This document shows positions 8,601 through 17,588 of a stretch of 64,000 nt of DNA, in pieces. The first letter of the stretch is position 1, and each line of letters begins with the position of its first letter. Source of the stretch: Usitatibacter sp038203035 (GTDB lineage Bacteria > Pseudomonadota > Gammaproteobacteria > Burkholderiales > Usitatibacteraceae); the NCBI GenBank assembly GCA_038203035.1, contig JBBREI010000001.1, positions 45,013 through 109,012 of the forward strand. The letters run 5' to 3'. Made by a program: the position numbers and the translations under genes. The notes under the pieces were generated by a model that worked only from the letters and a program-made list of their open reading frames with translations, was not told the DNA's origin and did no database searches.

Positions 8601-10286
8601 ATGATGGACACGCAACGAATCATCGCCTTCGTCGTTTTCTCCTTTTCCTCGCTCCTGCTCTGGGATGCCTGGCAGAAGCACAATGCGCCGAAGCCGCCAC
8701 CCGCCCCGACGGCCACCCGCGTGCCCGCCGGCGCGCCGCAGCCGACCACCAATCTTGCGGGCGCGCCCGCGGTGGGTGGCACCACGCCCTCCGCTCCGGT
8801 GGCGCCTTCCGCCAGCCCCGTCGTCACGGGCGGCGAGCTGATTGCCATCAAGACCGACCTCTTCGACCTTGAACTGAGCACCGTGGGCGCGGACATCCGG
8901 CGCCTGACGTTCCGCGAGGTCCATTCGGCTCTCGACCGCAACAAGCCGCTCACTTTGATGGAGCCGAGCTCGAAGCACTATTTCGGCGTGCAGACGGGCC
9001 TGCTGGGCGAGGGGTTGCCCTCGCACAAGGCGCGTTACGCGACCGACGCTAAGAGCTACGAACTCGCTCGCGGCCAGGACCTGCTGGAAGTCACCTTCCG
9101 CGCGCAGGACACGGGCGGCGCCGAGGTGTTGAAGAAGTACCGCTTCCATCGCGGCAGCTATGTGATCGACGTGTCCTTCGAGGTCGTGAACAAGACCGAC
9201 ACCCCGATCACGCCACACGCGTATTACCAGTTCCTCAGGGACGCCAATGCGCCCAGCGAAGAGGCCGCCCAGACCAGCGCCTTCGCGGGCGTGACGACCT
9301 TCACCGGGCCCGCGATCTATACCGAGGAATCGAAGTTCGTGAAGGTCGATTTCAGCGACATCGCGAAGGGCAAGGCGGTACACGTGAAGAAGGCCAGGGA
9401 CGGCTGGATCGGAATGATCCAGCACTACTTCGTCTCGGCGTGGCTGCCCAGGCCGGGCATGGAGCGCGAGTACTTCACGAACAAGGTTTCCGACACGCTG
9501 TATACCGCGGGCGTAGTGGTGTCGTTAGGCACGCTTGCCCCCGGGGCCAGCGCCTCCGTCGACATTCCCGCGTACGTCGGCCCGCAGGAAACCGAGAAAC
9601 TCGAGAAGGTGGCGCCCGGGCTCAACCTGGTGGTCGACTACGGCTGGCTCTACATCCTCGCCGCGCCGCTTTTCTGGCTGCTCAAGGCGATTCACGGCTT
9701 CGTGGGCAACTGGGGCTGGTCGATCGTGATCCTGACCATCCTCATCAAGCTGGTCTTCTATCCGCTCAACGCCAAGGCCGGCCGCTCCATGGCCCAGATG
9801 AAGGTGCTGGGGCCGAAGATGGAGAAGCTCAAGCAGCTCTACGGAGACGATCGCGCCAAGCTCAACCAGGCGATGATGGAGATGTACAAGACCGAGAAGA
9901 TCAACCCGCTCGGCGGATGCCTGCCGATCGGTGTGCAGATCCCGGTGTTCATCGCGCTTTATTGGGTGCTGCTCGCCTCGATCGAATTGCGCCACGCGCC
10001 CTGGGTGGGCTGGATCAAGGACCTTTCCGCGCCCGATCCCTATTTCATCCTTCCCGTCGTCTACGCCATCTCGATGTACGTGACGACGCGGTTGAACCCG
10101 CAGCCAGCCGACCCGGTGCAGGCGCGGATCATGCTGATCATGCCGATCATGTTCAGCGTGTTTTTCCTGTTCTTCCCCGCGGGACTGGTGCTCTACTGGG
10201 TCGCCCAGAACCTGCTGTCCATCCTGCAGCAGTGGCACATCAACCGCACGCTCGCGGCCGAAGCGAAGGCGAAAGCCCGGCGCTGA
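8601..10286 (+). CDS. yidC: Membrane protein insertase YidC
   Basis: Inserts and folds inner-membrane proteins, alone or with Sec; among its clients in other proteobacteria is subunit c of ATP synthase, encoded downstream here. The 561-residue product has an N-terminal membrane anchor (IIAFVVFSFSSLLLW), a Pro/Ala-rich linker, the large periplasmic beta-domain, and the conserved five-helix core with motifs GWSIVILTILIKLVFYPL and INPLGGCLPIGVQIPVF. ATG codons at 8601 and 8604 are both possible starts (MMDTQ or MDTQ). The TGA overlaps the apparent mnmE start. Confidence 0.97.
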   Translation: MMDTQRIIAFVVFSFSSLLLWDAWQKHNAPKPPPAPTATRVPAGAPQPTTNLAGAPAVGGTTPSAPVAPSASPVVTGGELIAIKTDLFDLELSTVGADIRRLTFREVHSALDRNKPLTLMEPSSKHYFGVQTGLLGEGLPSHKARYATDAKSYELARGQDLLEVTFRAQDTGGAEVLKKYRFHRGSYVIDVSFEVVNKTDTPITPHAYYQFLRDANAPSEEAAQTSAFAGVTTFTGPAIYTEESKFVKVDFSDIAKGKAVHVKKARDGWIGMIQHYFVSAWLPRPGMEREYFTNKVSDTLYTAGVVVSLGTLAPGASASVDIPAYVGPQETEKLEKVAPGLNLVVDYGWLYILAAPLFWLLKAIHGFVGNWGWSIVILTILIKLVFYPLNAKAGRSMAQMKVLGPKMEKLKQLYGDDRAKLNQAMMEMYKTEKINPLGGCLPIGVQIPVFIALYWVLLASIELRHAPWVGWIKDLSAPDPYFILPVVYAISMYVTTRLNPQPADPVQARIMLIMPIMFSVFFLFFPAGLVLYWVAQNLLSILQQWHINRTLAAEAKAKARR

Positions 10287-11620
10287 CCGGCGGCGAAACC
10301 ATCGCCGCCATCGCCACCCCCGCGGGACGGGGGGGTATCGGCGTTGTTCGCGTTTCCGGGGCCCTTGTCCCCCTGGTGGCCCGGGAAATCCTCGGCGCCC
10401 TCCCCGAGCCGCGGCATGCCACGCTCGCGAGCTTTCGGGCCGCCGGGGCGCAGGTGATCGACCAGGGAATCGCACTCTATTTTCCCGCGCCCCATTCGTA
10501 CACGGGAGAAGACGTGCTCGAGCTGCAGGGCCATGGCGGTCCGATGGTGATGCAGCAACTGCTTCGCCGTTGCCTCGATCTGGGCGCGCGCGTCGCCCAG
10601 CCCGGTGAGTTCACCCGCCGCGCATTCCTGAACGATCGGGTGGACCTGGCCCTGGCCGAAAGCGTGGCGTTTCTCATCGACGCCTCCAGCGTAGCGGCGG
10701 CGCGACGCGCCGCCCGCTCCCTCGCCGGCGAATTTTCCGCGCGCATCCATCGGATCGTCGGGGGCCTCGTCGATCTGAGAGTGCATGTCGAGGCCTGCAT
10801 CGACTTTCCGGAAGAAGAGATCGATCCCGCCGATCGCCGCTGGCAGCAGGAGAAAGTGTCTGCGTTGCGCGTCGAGCTCGATGTCCTGTTCACGCAGGCA
10901 CAGCAAGGCGCCGTGCTCCGGGAGGGGCTCACGGTGGCCCTGGTCGGCAGGCCGAACGTCGGCAAGTCGAGCCTGCTCAATCGGCTGGCCGGCGGCGAGG
11001 TGGCCATCGTGACGCCGATCGCCGGCACGACCCGCGATTACGTGCGGGCAACCATCAGCATCGAGGGTGTCCCGATCCACTTGATAGATACCGCGGGCCT
11101 TCGCGAGGCCGACGACGAGATCGAACGCATCGGCATAGAGCGAACCTGGCGTGCGCTGGAAAGCGCAGGCGCCGCGGTTTTCATCGAGGCCGGGGTCGCT
11201 GAAGCCGACGAGGACACCGCGTTGCGCGCCCGCCTGCCGCAGGGGCTCGCCACGGCGCGGGTCACCAACAAGATCGACTTGACCGGGGAGCCCGTCGGAC
11301 GTGTTCCGGACGGACACGACGTGCGAATTCGCTTGTCCGCAAAGACCGGGGCCGGCGTCGAGCTTCTCAGGGATTGGCTTTTGGAAGTTGCGGGCTGGCG
11401 CCCGCACGGCGAGGGCCTGTTCATGGCCCGCGAACGCCACCTGGCCGCGCTCCGGGAGGCGGCAGACGCACTCCAGCGAGCCGCAGATACGACACAAGCC
11501 TTTGAATTAAAAGCGGAAGAGCTTCGCCTTGCCCAGGTGGCCCTGGGTCAGATCACGGGCGAGGTCAATGCCGACGCCTTGCTGGGGGAGATTTTCAGCC
11601 GGTTCTGCATCGGGAAGTGA
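10283..11620 (+). CDS. mnmE: tRNA modification GTPase MnmE, apparent CTG start
   Basis: With MnmG it makes the 5-carboxymethylaminomethyl modification of wobble uridine. It shows the N-terminal tetrahydrofolate-binding domain (ATPAGRGGIGVVRVSG), a G domain with GRPNVGKSS, DTAGLRE and TNKID, and the C-terminal FCIGK with its catalytic cysteine. No ATG, GTG or TTG lies at the expected start. CTG at 10283-10285 overlaps the yidC TGA as CTGA and gives 445 residues whose N-terminus lines up with the family. The nearest conventional alternative, GTG at 10232, would add 17 residues inside yidC and has no ribosome-binding site. Identity is certain; the start is inferred. Confidence 0.93.
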   Translation: MTGGETIAAIATPAGRGGIGVVRVSGALVPLVAREILGALPEPRHATLASFRAAGAQVIDQGIALYFPAPHSYTGEDVLELQGHGGPMVMQQLLRRCLDLGARVAQPGEFTRRAFLNDRVDLALAESVAFLIDASSVAAARRAARSLAGEFSARIHRIVGGLVDLRVHVEACIDFPEEEIDPADRRWQQEKVSALRVELDVLFTQAQQGAVLREGLTVALVGRPNVGKSSLLNRLAGGEVAIVTPIAGTTRDYVRATISIEGVPIHLIDTAGLREADDEIERIGIERTWRALESAGAAVFIEAGVAEADEDTALRARLPQGLATARVTNKIDLTGEPVGRVPDGHDVRIRLSAKTGAGVELLRDWLLEVAGWRPHGEGLFMARERHLAALREAADALQRAADTTQAFELKAEELRLAQVALGQITGEVNADALLGEIFSRFCIGK

Positions 11621-11621
11621 C

Positions 11622-11635
11622 GTTCCACGTGGAAC
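11622..11635. promoter_or_regulatory. parS site 1
   Basis: GTTCCACGTGGAAC is a perfect 14-bp palindrome matching the chromosomal parS consensus bound by ParB. It begins one base after the mnmE stop. Confidence 0.9.
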
Positions 11636-11658
11636 CCACGATGGCCGTTTGCTTCCAG

Positions 11659-11672
11659 GTTCCACGTGGAAC
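11659..11672. promoter_or_regulatory. parS site 2
   Basis: A second identical GTTCCACGTGGAAC palindrome lies 37 bp after the first, also between mnmE and mnmG. The two sites are about 3.4 kb upstream of parB, whose product should nucleate on them. Confidence 0.9.
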
Positions 11673-11758
11673 GTCGCTGGGGTCCCACAGCCGATTCCCG
11701 TAGAATCCAGCTTCGCCCCGCCCGTGCAGGCCGGGCGTTTTCAATCCAGCCAGAAACT

Positions 11759-13654
11759 ATGAAATTCCCCCGGCGATTCGATGTGATCGTGGTTGGTGGC
11801 GGCCATGCCGGCACCGAGGCCGCGCTTGCCTCCGCCCGTGCGGGCGCCCGCACCCTGCTGCTGACCCATTCCATGGAGACCCTGGGTCAGATGTCCTGCA
11901 ACCCCTCCATCGGCGGCATTGGCAAGGGCCACCTCGTGAAGGAAGTGGACGCTCTCGGCGGTGCCATGGCCATTGCCACGGACGAGGCGGGGATCCAATT
12001 CCGCACCCTCAACGCCAGCAAGGGCCCGGCCGTGCGTGCCACGCGGGCGCAGGCCGATCGCGTCCTTTATCGAGCGGCCATCCGGAAGCGACTGGAGGGG
12101 CAACCCAACCTCTGGCTGTTCCAGCAGGCTGTCGACGACCTGATTGTGGAAGGTGATCACATCGCGGGCGCCGTCACCGCCATTGGCGTGCGCTTCGAGG
12201 CCCCGGCGGTGGTGCTCACGGCGGGGACATTCCTTGGGGGCCTGGTCCACGTGGGCATGGCGCGATACCAGGCCGGGCGCGCGGGAGACCCGCCGTCGCT
12301 TTCCCTTGCTTCCCGGTTGCGCGAACTTGCCCTGCCCGTCGGGCGCCTGAAAACCGGCACGCCGCCGCGCATCGACGGGCGAAGCATCGATTTCTCCCGG
12401 CTGGCCGAACAACCGGGCGACCGTCCCGAGCCGGCGTTTTCCTTCCTCGGCAGTCGCGGCATGCATCCGCGCCAGGTCAGTTGCTGGATCACGCATACCA
12501 ATGGTCGCACCCACGACATCATCCGTGGCGGGCTGGACCGCTCGCCGATGTTCACCGGCGCGATCGAAGGGGTTGGCCCCCGGTATTGCCCCTCGATCGA
12601 GGACAAGATCCACCGTTTTGCCGGCAAGGACAGCCACCAGATATTCCTCGAGCCGGAGGGGCTGACCACACACGAGTTCTATCCGAACGGCATCTCAACC
12701 AGCCTGCCTTTCGACGTACAACTGGAGCTCGTCCACTCGATCCCGGGGCTCGAAAGCGCCCACATCCTGCGTCCGGGTTATGCAATTGAATACGACTACT
12801 TCGATCCGCGCGGCCTCAAGAACACGCTCGAGACCAAGGCGATCCAGGGCCTCTTCTTCGCGGGCCAGATCAACGGCACCACCGGATATGAAGAGGCGGC
12901 CGCCCAGGGGTTGCTGGCCGGCCTGAATGCGGCATTGCAGGTTCGCGGCGAGCCCGGATGGTGTCCACGCCGGGACGAAGCCTACCTGGGCGTGCTGGTT
13001 GACGACTTGATCACCCAGGGTGTTTCCGAGCCCTACCGGATGTTTACGAGTCGGGCCGAATACCGCCTGCAGCTGCGCGAGGACAACGCCGACCTTCGCC
13101 TGACGGAGATCGGGCGCAAGTTCGGGATCGTCGACAACAAGCAATGGCAGGTGTATTCGGCCAAACGGGATGGCATCGAGCGAGAATTGTTCCGCTGGAA
13201 ATCGGCTTGGGCACGACCTCAGGATATTCCCATTGAAAATCAAATAGATGTGTTAGGCGCCCCGCTCGACCGTGAGCACTCGCTCTTCGATTTGCTGCGG
13301 CGGCCCAACATCCACTACGGCGCGCTCAAGGCGTGGTTGCCGTCGCAGGAGGTGGTGGACCCCGCGGTGACGGAGCAGCTAGAGATCTCGGCAAAGTACG
13401 CGGGATACATCGACCGGCAGAAAGTGGAAGTCGAAAGGCAGCTTGCGCAACAGGGCGCGCGCATCCCGGCCGGGATCGATTACGCCTCGGTGCGCGGGCT
13501 CTCGACGGAGGTACAGCAGAAATTGACGCATCAGCGCCCTCAGACCGTGGGCCAGGCAGCCCGCATCCAGGGCATGACGCCGGCTGCCATCTCGCTGCTG
13601 CTGGTGCACCTGAAGCGCCACGCGGTCGCGCAGCAGGTGGAGAAAAGCGCGTGA
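11759..13654 (+). CDS. mnmG: tRNA uridine-5-carboxymethylaminomethyl(34) synthesis enzyme MnmG
   Basis: FAD enzyme that partners MnmE in modifying U34 of tRNAs. The 631-residue product has the dinucleotide-binding motif VVGGGHAGTEAALASARAG at residue 10 onward, the MnmG signature NPSIGGIGKGHLVKEVDALGG, and the C-terminal domain typical of the long form. The start is ATG at 11759; the frame is open upstream through parS site 2 but conservation begins at MKFPRRFDVIVVGGG. The stop overlaps the rsmG start (GTGA). Confidence 0.97.
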   Translation: MKFPRRFDVIVVGGGHAGTEAALASARAGARTLLLTHSMETLGQMSCNPSIGGIGKGHLVKEVDALGGAMAIATDEAGIQFRTLNASKGPAVRATRAQADRVLYRAAIRKRLEGQPNLWLFQQAVDDLIVEGDHIAGAVTAIGVRFEAPAVVLTAGTFLGGLVHVGMARYQAGRAGDPPSLSLASRLRELALPVGRLKTGTPPRIDGRSIDFSRLAEQPGDRPEPAFSFLGSRGMHPRQVSCWITHTNGRTHDIIRGGLDRSPMFTGAIEGVGPRYCPSIEDKIHRFAGKDSHQIFLEPEGLTTHEFYPNGISTSLPFDVQLELVHSIPGLESAHILRPGYAIEYDYFDPRGLKNTLETKAIQGLFFAGQINGTTGYEEAAAQGLLAGLNAALQVRGEPGWCPRRDEAYLGVLVDDLITQGVSEPYRMFTSRAEYRLQLREDNADLRLTEIGRKFGIVDNKQWQVYSAKRDGIERELFRWKSAWARPQDIPIENQIDVLGAPLDREHSLFDLLRRPNIHYGALKAWLPSQEVVDPAVTEQLEISAKYAGYIDRQKVEVERQLAQQGARIPAGIDYASVRGLSTEVQQKLTHQRPQTVGQAARIQGMTPAAISLLLVHLKRHAVAQQVEKSA

Positions 13655-14277
13655 GCGTGGCCGAACGGATTCGCGAGGGCCTGGCGGCGATGGGTGTGTC
13701 CGTGCCCGATGCGGCGAGCCACCGCATGCAAGCGCACCTCGACCTGATCGCGAAATGGAACCGCGTGCACAACCTCACCGCGGTGCGTGAAACGGAGCAG
13801 ATGGTGGTGCTGCACCTGCTCGACAGCCTTTCGCTGCTGCCGCACCTGGGCGCGGCAAGAAGCGTCATCGACGTGGGCAGCGGCCCGGGATTTCCCGGCG
13901 TGCCCATTGCTATTGCACGACCCGACCTCGAGGTGACCTTGCTCGACTCCAGCCACAAGAAATGCACGTTCCTGGAGCAGGCGAAAGCCGAGCTTCGGCT
14001 TGCCAATGTCTCGGTGGCCTGTGAGCGCGTGGAGCAATGGAAGCCGCCGCGCCGTTTCGACGCGGTGGTCTCGCGGGCATTCGCCGACCTTTCGGACTTC
14101 ATCACGCAATCGCAGCACCTCGTTGCGCCGGGCGGGCGGTTCCTCGCGATGAAGGGCGTCTATCCGTTCGAGGAGATTGCCCGCGTGCCCGCGTCACACC
14201 GCGTGGCCCAGGTGGTCGAGCTTGCGGTGCCGACGCTCGACGCCAAGCGCCATCTCGTATTGCTGGAGGCCGCTTGA
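13651..14277 (+). CDS. rsmG: 16S rRNA (guanine(527)-N(7))-methyltransferase RsmG
   Basis: Methylates G527 of 16S rRNA with S-adenosylmethionine. The 208-residue product contains NLTAVR, the SAM-binding loop VIDVGSGPGFPGVPIAIARP (residues about 70-89) and VVSRAFADL. The start is taken as GTG at 13651, which overlaps the mnmG stop as GTGA; a second GTG two codons later is an alternative. The gene runs straight into parA through TGATG. mnmG-rsmG-parA-parB is a widespread order. Confidence 0.95.
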   Translation: MSVAERIREGLAAMGVSVPDAASHRMQAHLDLIAKWNRVHNLTAVRETEQMVVLHLLDSLSLLPHLGAARSVIDVGSGPGFPGVPIAIARPDLEVTLLDSSHKKCTFLEQAKAELRLANVSVACERVEQWKPPRRFDAVVSRAFADLSDFITQSQHLVAPGGRFLAMKGVYPFEEIARVPASHRVAQVVELAVPTLDAKRHLVLLEAA

Positions 14278-15059
14278 TGGCGCGCATCTTTGTCGTTGCG
14301 AACCAGAAGGGCGGGGTGGGAAAGACTTCCGTCGCGGTAAACCTGTCGGCGAGCATGGCGCATTACGGCCGGCGCGTGCTTCTGGTCGACCTCGACCCGC
14401 AGGGCAACGCCACCACCGGCAGCGGCGTCGACAAGTCCGAGTGCGAGAAAACCGTCTACGGCATGTTGATCGGCGAACACCCCGCATCCGAGGCGGTTCG
14501 CAGGTGCGAGGGCGGCTACGACCTGCTTCCGTCGAACCGCGACCTCGCAGGCGCGGAAGTCGAGCTCATCACCATCGACAATCGCGAATTCCGGCTGCGC
14601 GACGCGCTGGCCCCGATCGCGGAGCAATACGATTTCGTTGTCATCGACTGCCCCCCTGCCCTGAACATGCTCACGGTGAACGGGTTCACCGCGGCCGATG
14701 CGGTCATCATCCCGATGCAATGCGAGTACTACGCGCTCGAGGGCCTGTCCGACCTCGTAGGGACGCTGCGCAGGGTCAAGCAGAACCTCAATCCCCGCAT
14801 CGAGATCGAGGCGCTGGTGCGCACCATGTACGACCCGCGCAGCACGCTGACCGTGCAGGTCTCCGACGAACTGAAGAAACACTACGGCGACAAGGTCTTC
14901 GACACCGTGATCCCACGCAACATCCGCATCGCCGAGGCGCCGTCCTTCGGCAAGCCCGTCCTGCTGCACGACCCCGCTTCCAAGGGCGCGACCGCCCATC
15001 TGCAATTCGCCCGCGAACTGCTTTCGCGCAATGGCTTCGTGGTCAAGGAGGCTGCCTGA
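14277..15059 (+). CDS. parA: Chromosome partitioning ATPase ParA (Soj)
   Basis: Walker-type ATPase that forms the dynamic nucleoid-bound gradient moving ParB-parS complexes. The 260-residue product has the deviant Walker A motif KGGVGKT at residue 11, VLLVDLDPQGNATTG, and the switch motif FVVIDCPPAL. The ATG overlaps the rsmG stop by one base (TGATG) and the stop overlaps the parB start in the same way, so translation is coupled. Length and motifs fit the chromosomal Soj-type family. Confidence 0.97.
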   Translation: MARIFVVANQKGGVGKTSVAVNLSASMAHYGRRVLLVDLDPQGNATTGSGVDKSECEKTVYGMLIGEHPASEAVRRCEGGYDLLPSNRDLAGAEVELITIDNREFRLRDALAPIAEQYDFVVIDCPPALNMLTVNGFTAADAVIIPMQCEYYALEGLSDLVGTLRRVKQNLNPRIEIEALVRTMYDPRSTLTVQVSDELKKHYGDKVFDTVIPRNIRIAEAPSFGKPVLLHDPASKGATAHLQFARELLSRNGFVVKEAA

Positions 15060-15922
15060 TGGCGGCGAAACACAAGGGGCTGGGCCGCGGCCTCGACGCG
15101 CTGCTGGGCGGCAACACCAGGAGGCCACCGGCCGAAGAGGAACTCGCGCAGTTGCCGATCGATGTGCTCAAGCCCGGCAAGTACCAACCGCGCACGCGCA
15201 TGGACGAGACATCGCTGTCGGAGCTGGCGGCTTCGATCCGGGCGCGCGGGGTGATCCAGCCGATCGTCGTGCGGCCGGTAGGCGGTTCGCAATACGAGAT
15301 CCTCGCCGGCGAACGCCGCTGGCGCGCCGCGCGGATGGCGGGACTCGAGCAGGTCCCGGCAGTCGTGCGCGAGGTGCCCGACGAAGCCGCGCTCGGCATC
15401 GGCCTGATCGAAAACATCCAGCGTGAGGACCTGAACCCGCTGGAGGAGGCCAATGGCCTGAAGCGCCTGATCGACGAATTCAAGCTCACGCACGAGGAGG
15501 TCGCCGGGGCGGTGGGGCGTTCACGCGCGGGCGTGACGAACCTGCTTCGCCTGCTCGACCTCGCTCCCGCCGTGCAATCGATGCTGCTCGACGGCAAGAT
15601 CGACATGGGCCACGCGCGCGCCTTGCTGGCGCTGTCGAAACCCCGCCAGGTGGAGCTCGCCGAGCAAGTTGCCGCTGCAGGACTGTCGGTGCGCGAGACC
15701 GAACGCCTGGTCCAGCAGGCAACCGTCGCGCCGGCTGCCATTGCCCGGCGCGCGGCACCGGCGCTGGACGCCGACAGTCGCCGGCTGCAGGACGAGTTGT
15801 CCGAATCGCTTGGTTCCAACGTCACGCTGAAGCTGCGGGTCGGGGGCAAGGGCTCGGTGGTGATCGACTATTCGAGCCTCGACGAACTCTCCGGAATCGT
15901 CAAGCGGATCAAGCGCAACTGA
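15059..15922 (+). CDS. parB: Chromosome partitioning protein ParB (Spo0J)
   Basis: CTP-dependent clamp that loads at parS and spreads on neighbouring DNA. The 287-residue product begins MAAKHKGLGRGLDALLGG (the ParA-interacting segment), then has PGKYQPR, the CTP-binding box GERRWRAARMAG (about residue 88), LIENIQREDLNPLEEA, a helix-turn-helix around THEEVAGAVGRSRAGVTNLLRLL, and a C-terminal dimerisation domain. Its targets are presumably the two parS sites at 11622 and 11659. Confidence 0.97.
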   Translation: MAAKHKGLGRGLDALLGGNTRRPPAEEELAQLPIDVLKPGKYQPRTRMDETSLSELAASIRARGVIQPIVVRPVGGSQYEILAGERRWRAARMAGLEQVPAVVREVPDEAALGIGLIENIQREDLNPLEEANGLKRLIDEFKLTHEEVAGAVGRSRAGVTNLLRLLDLAPAVQSMLLDGKIDMGHARALLALSKPRQVELAEQVAAAGLSVRETERLVQQATVAPAAIARRAAPALDADSRRLQDELSESLGSNVTLKLRVGGKGSVVIDYSSLDELSGIVKRIKRN

Positions 15923-15954
15923 AGGCGCGGGCCCATGCTGCAGCGCAGGAACTT

Positions 15955-15984
15955 TTGACGCTCGACCCCGCCCGCCGCTATAAT
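15955..15984 (+). promoter_or_regulatory. Sigma-70 promoter of the atp operon
   Basis: TTGACG (15955-15960) and consensus TATAAT (15979-15984) are separated by 18 bp. Transcription would start near 15991, about 20 nt upstream of the atpI ATG. This is the closest match to a vegetative promoter noticed in the window. Confidence 0.85.
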
Positions 15985-16011
15985 TCAACGGTTTCGCTTC
16001 GCGGGCCCCAA

Positions 16012-16404
16012 ATGGTTTTCAAACCCCAGATGAGGCCCATCCGGGTCGTTACGCGGTGGCAGGTCATCGTCACGGCGGCCCTCACGCTGGTGGCATTGCT
16101 CCTCTGGGGCCGGGATGGCGCGATTTCCGCCGCCCTCGGTGGAGCCGTGAACATCGTGGCCGGGTGGGTTTACGGGTGGCGGGTTTCGCAGGGCGAGGCG
16201 CGCACCGCGGGAGAGGCGTTGCGTACGATGATGCGGGCGGAAGGCCTGAAGGTCCTGCTCATCATCATCCAGCTCTGGCTGGTGCTCTCGAATTACAAGG
16301 AAGTCGTGCATGCGGCGTTTTTCGCGGCGTTCGTGATCACGGTGGGGATCTTCGCCGCGGCCATCGCGGTGAAGGATCCGGTGGAACAGAAGTCATCAAC
16401 TTAA
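16012..16404 (+). CDS. atpI: ATP synthase protein I
   Basis: Small membrane protein thought to help c-ring assembly. The 130-residue product has four hydrophobic segments (beginning VIVTAALTLVALLLW and ISAALGGAVNIVAGWVYG). The ATG at 16012 was chosen because it lies just after the promoter; the frame is open further upstream but would overlap the promoter. It is the first gene of the operon, 10 bp before atpB. The family is poorly conserved, so identification rests partly on position. Confidence 0.88.
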   Translation: MVFKPQMRPIRVVTRWQVIVTAALTLVALLLWGRDGAISAALGGAVNIVAGWVYGWRVSQGEARTAGEALRTMMRAEGLKVLLIIIQLWLVLSNYKEVVHAAFFAAFVITVGIFAAAIAVKDPVEQKSST

Positions 16405-16414
16405 AAGACATCGC

Positions 16415-17221
16415 ATGGCCGCCCAGTACTCGAATCCCTCGGAATACATCGGTCACCACCTGACCTTCGCGGCCAAGCCGATCGGCGAGGGCGGATTCTG
16501 GACCCTCCACCTCGATTCGATCATCGTCGGGATGCTGCTGGGCTTCATCGGCATCGGCTTCTTCTGGTGGGTCGCCAGGGGCGCGACCTCCGGCGTGCCG
16601 ACCAGGCGCCAGGCGTTCGTCGAGATCGTGTTCGATTTCATCGACGACCAGGTGAAAGGCATCTTCCACGGCGATCGCCACAAGTTCGTGGCGCCGATGG
16701 CATTCACGGTATTCGTGTGGGTGCTGCTGATGAATTCGATGGACTTCCTGCCGGTGGACTGGGTCGCCATGCTTACCAGCGCGCTCGGCGCGCAGCACGG
16801 CTTCCGCATCGTGCCCACGGCGGACGTCTCCACCACCTTCGCGCTCGCGCTCACCGTCTGGGTGCTGATGATCGGCATGGCGATCAAGGTGAAAGGCATG
16901 GGCGGGTTCATGCACGAACTCTTCTGCGCGCCCTTCGGCTCGAACCCGATCCTCTGGCCGCTCAACTTCCTCTTCAACATCGTCGAATACGTCTCCAAGC
17001 CGCTGTCGCATTCGCTGCGGCTTTTCGGGAACATGTACGCCGGCGAGATCATCTTCCTGCTGCTGTGGCTCATGGCCGCGGTCAGCGTCGTGGGCTCTTT
17101 GTTCGCCATCATCCTCGGCCTGGGCTGGGCGATCTTCCACATCCTCATCGTGGCGCTGCAGGCCTACATCTTCATGATGCTCACCATCGTGTACCTGCAG
17201 ATGGCGCACGAAGGCCACTGA
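16415..17221 (+). CDS. atpB: ATP synthase F0 subunit a
   Basis: Membrane subunit that forms the proton half-channels against the c-ring. The 268-residue product has several transmembrane helices and the essential arginine in SLRLFGNMYAGE, followed by the conserved final hairpin (FHILIVALQAYIFMMLTIVYL). The start is ATG at 16415. It lies between atpI and atpE; a 61-bp gap precedes atpE, longer than most in the operon. Confidence 0.97.
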   Translation: MAAQYSNPSEYIGHHLTFAAKPIGEGGFWTLHLDSIIVGMLLGFIGIGFFWWVARGATSGVPTRRQAFVEIVFDFIDDQVKGIFHGDRHKFVAPMAFTVFVWVLLMNSMDFLPVDWVAMLTSALGAQHGFRIVPTADVSTTFALALTVWVLMIGMAIKVKGMGGFMHELFCAPFGSNPILWPLNFLFNIVEYVSKPLSHSLRLFGNMYAGEIIFLLLWLMAAVSVVGSLFAIILGLGWAIFHILIVALQAYIFMMLTIVYLQMAHEGH

Positions 17222-17282
17222 GCACCCGCTTTCCATCCGCATCAACTCACACCGCCAGACATCACCGAAAGGACAATCAGAA

Positions 17283-17558
17283 ATGGACGCAAAACTTCAA
17301 CTGATCGCCATGATCCAGGCCTACACCAGCGTCGGCATCGGCCTCATGATCGGCCTGGGCGCCCTGGGCGCCTGCGTAGGCGTGGGCATCATGTGCAGCC
17401 GCTTTCTCGAGGGCGCCGCCCGCCAGCCGGAGCTCATGCCCCAGCTGCAGGCCAAGGTCTTCCTGCTGCTCGGCCTGATCGACGCGTCGTTCATCATCGG
17501 CGTGGGCCTGGCGATGTTCTTCGCGTTCGCGAACCCGCTGCTCACCCAGGTCCGCTAA
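17283..17558 (+). CDS. atpE: ATP synthase F0 subunit c
   Basis: Proteolipid of the rotating c-ring. The 91-residue product is a helical hairpin with a glycine-rich first helix (GLGALGACVGVG) and the proton-carrying aspartate in the second helix (GLIDASFIIG). The polar loop is RFLEGAARQPEL. Asp rather than Glu, and the lack of an obvious sodium-site glutamine/threonine set, point to proton coupling. The start is ATG at 17283. Confidence 0.97.
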   Translation: MDAKLQLIAMIQAYTSVGIGLMIGLGALGACVGVGIMCSRFLEGAARQPELMPQLQAKVFLLLGLIDASFIIGVGLAMFFAFANPLLTQVR

Positions 17559-17588
17559 CGACGTTCCAACTCCCGACAGGGACGCCTC

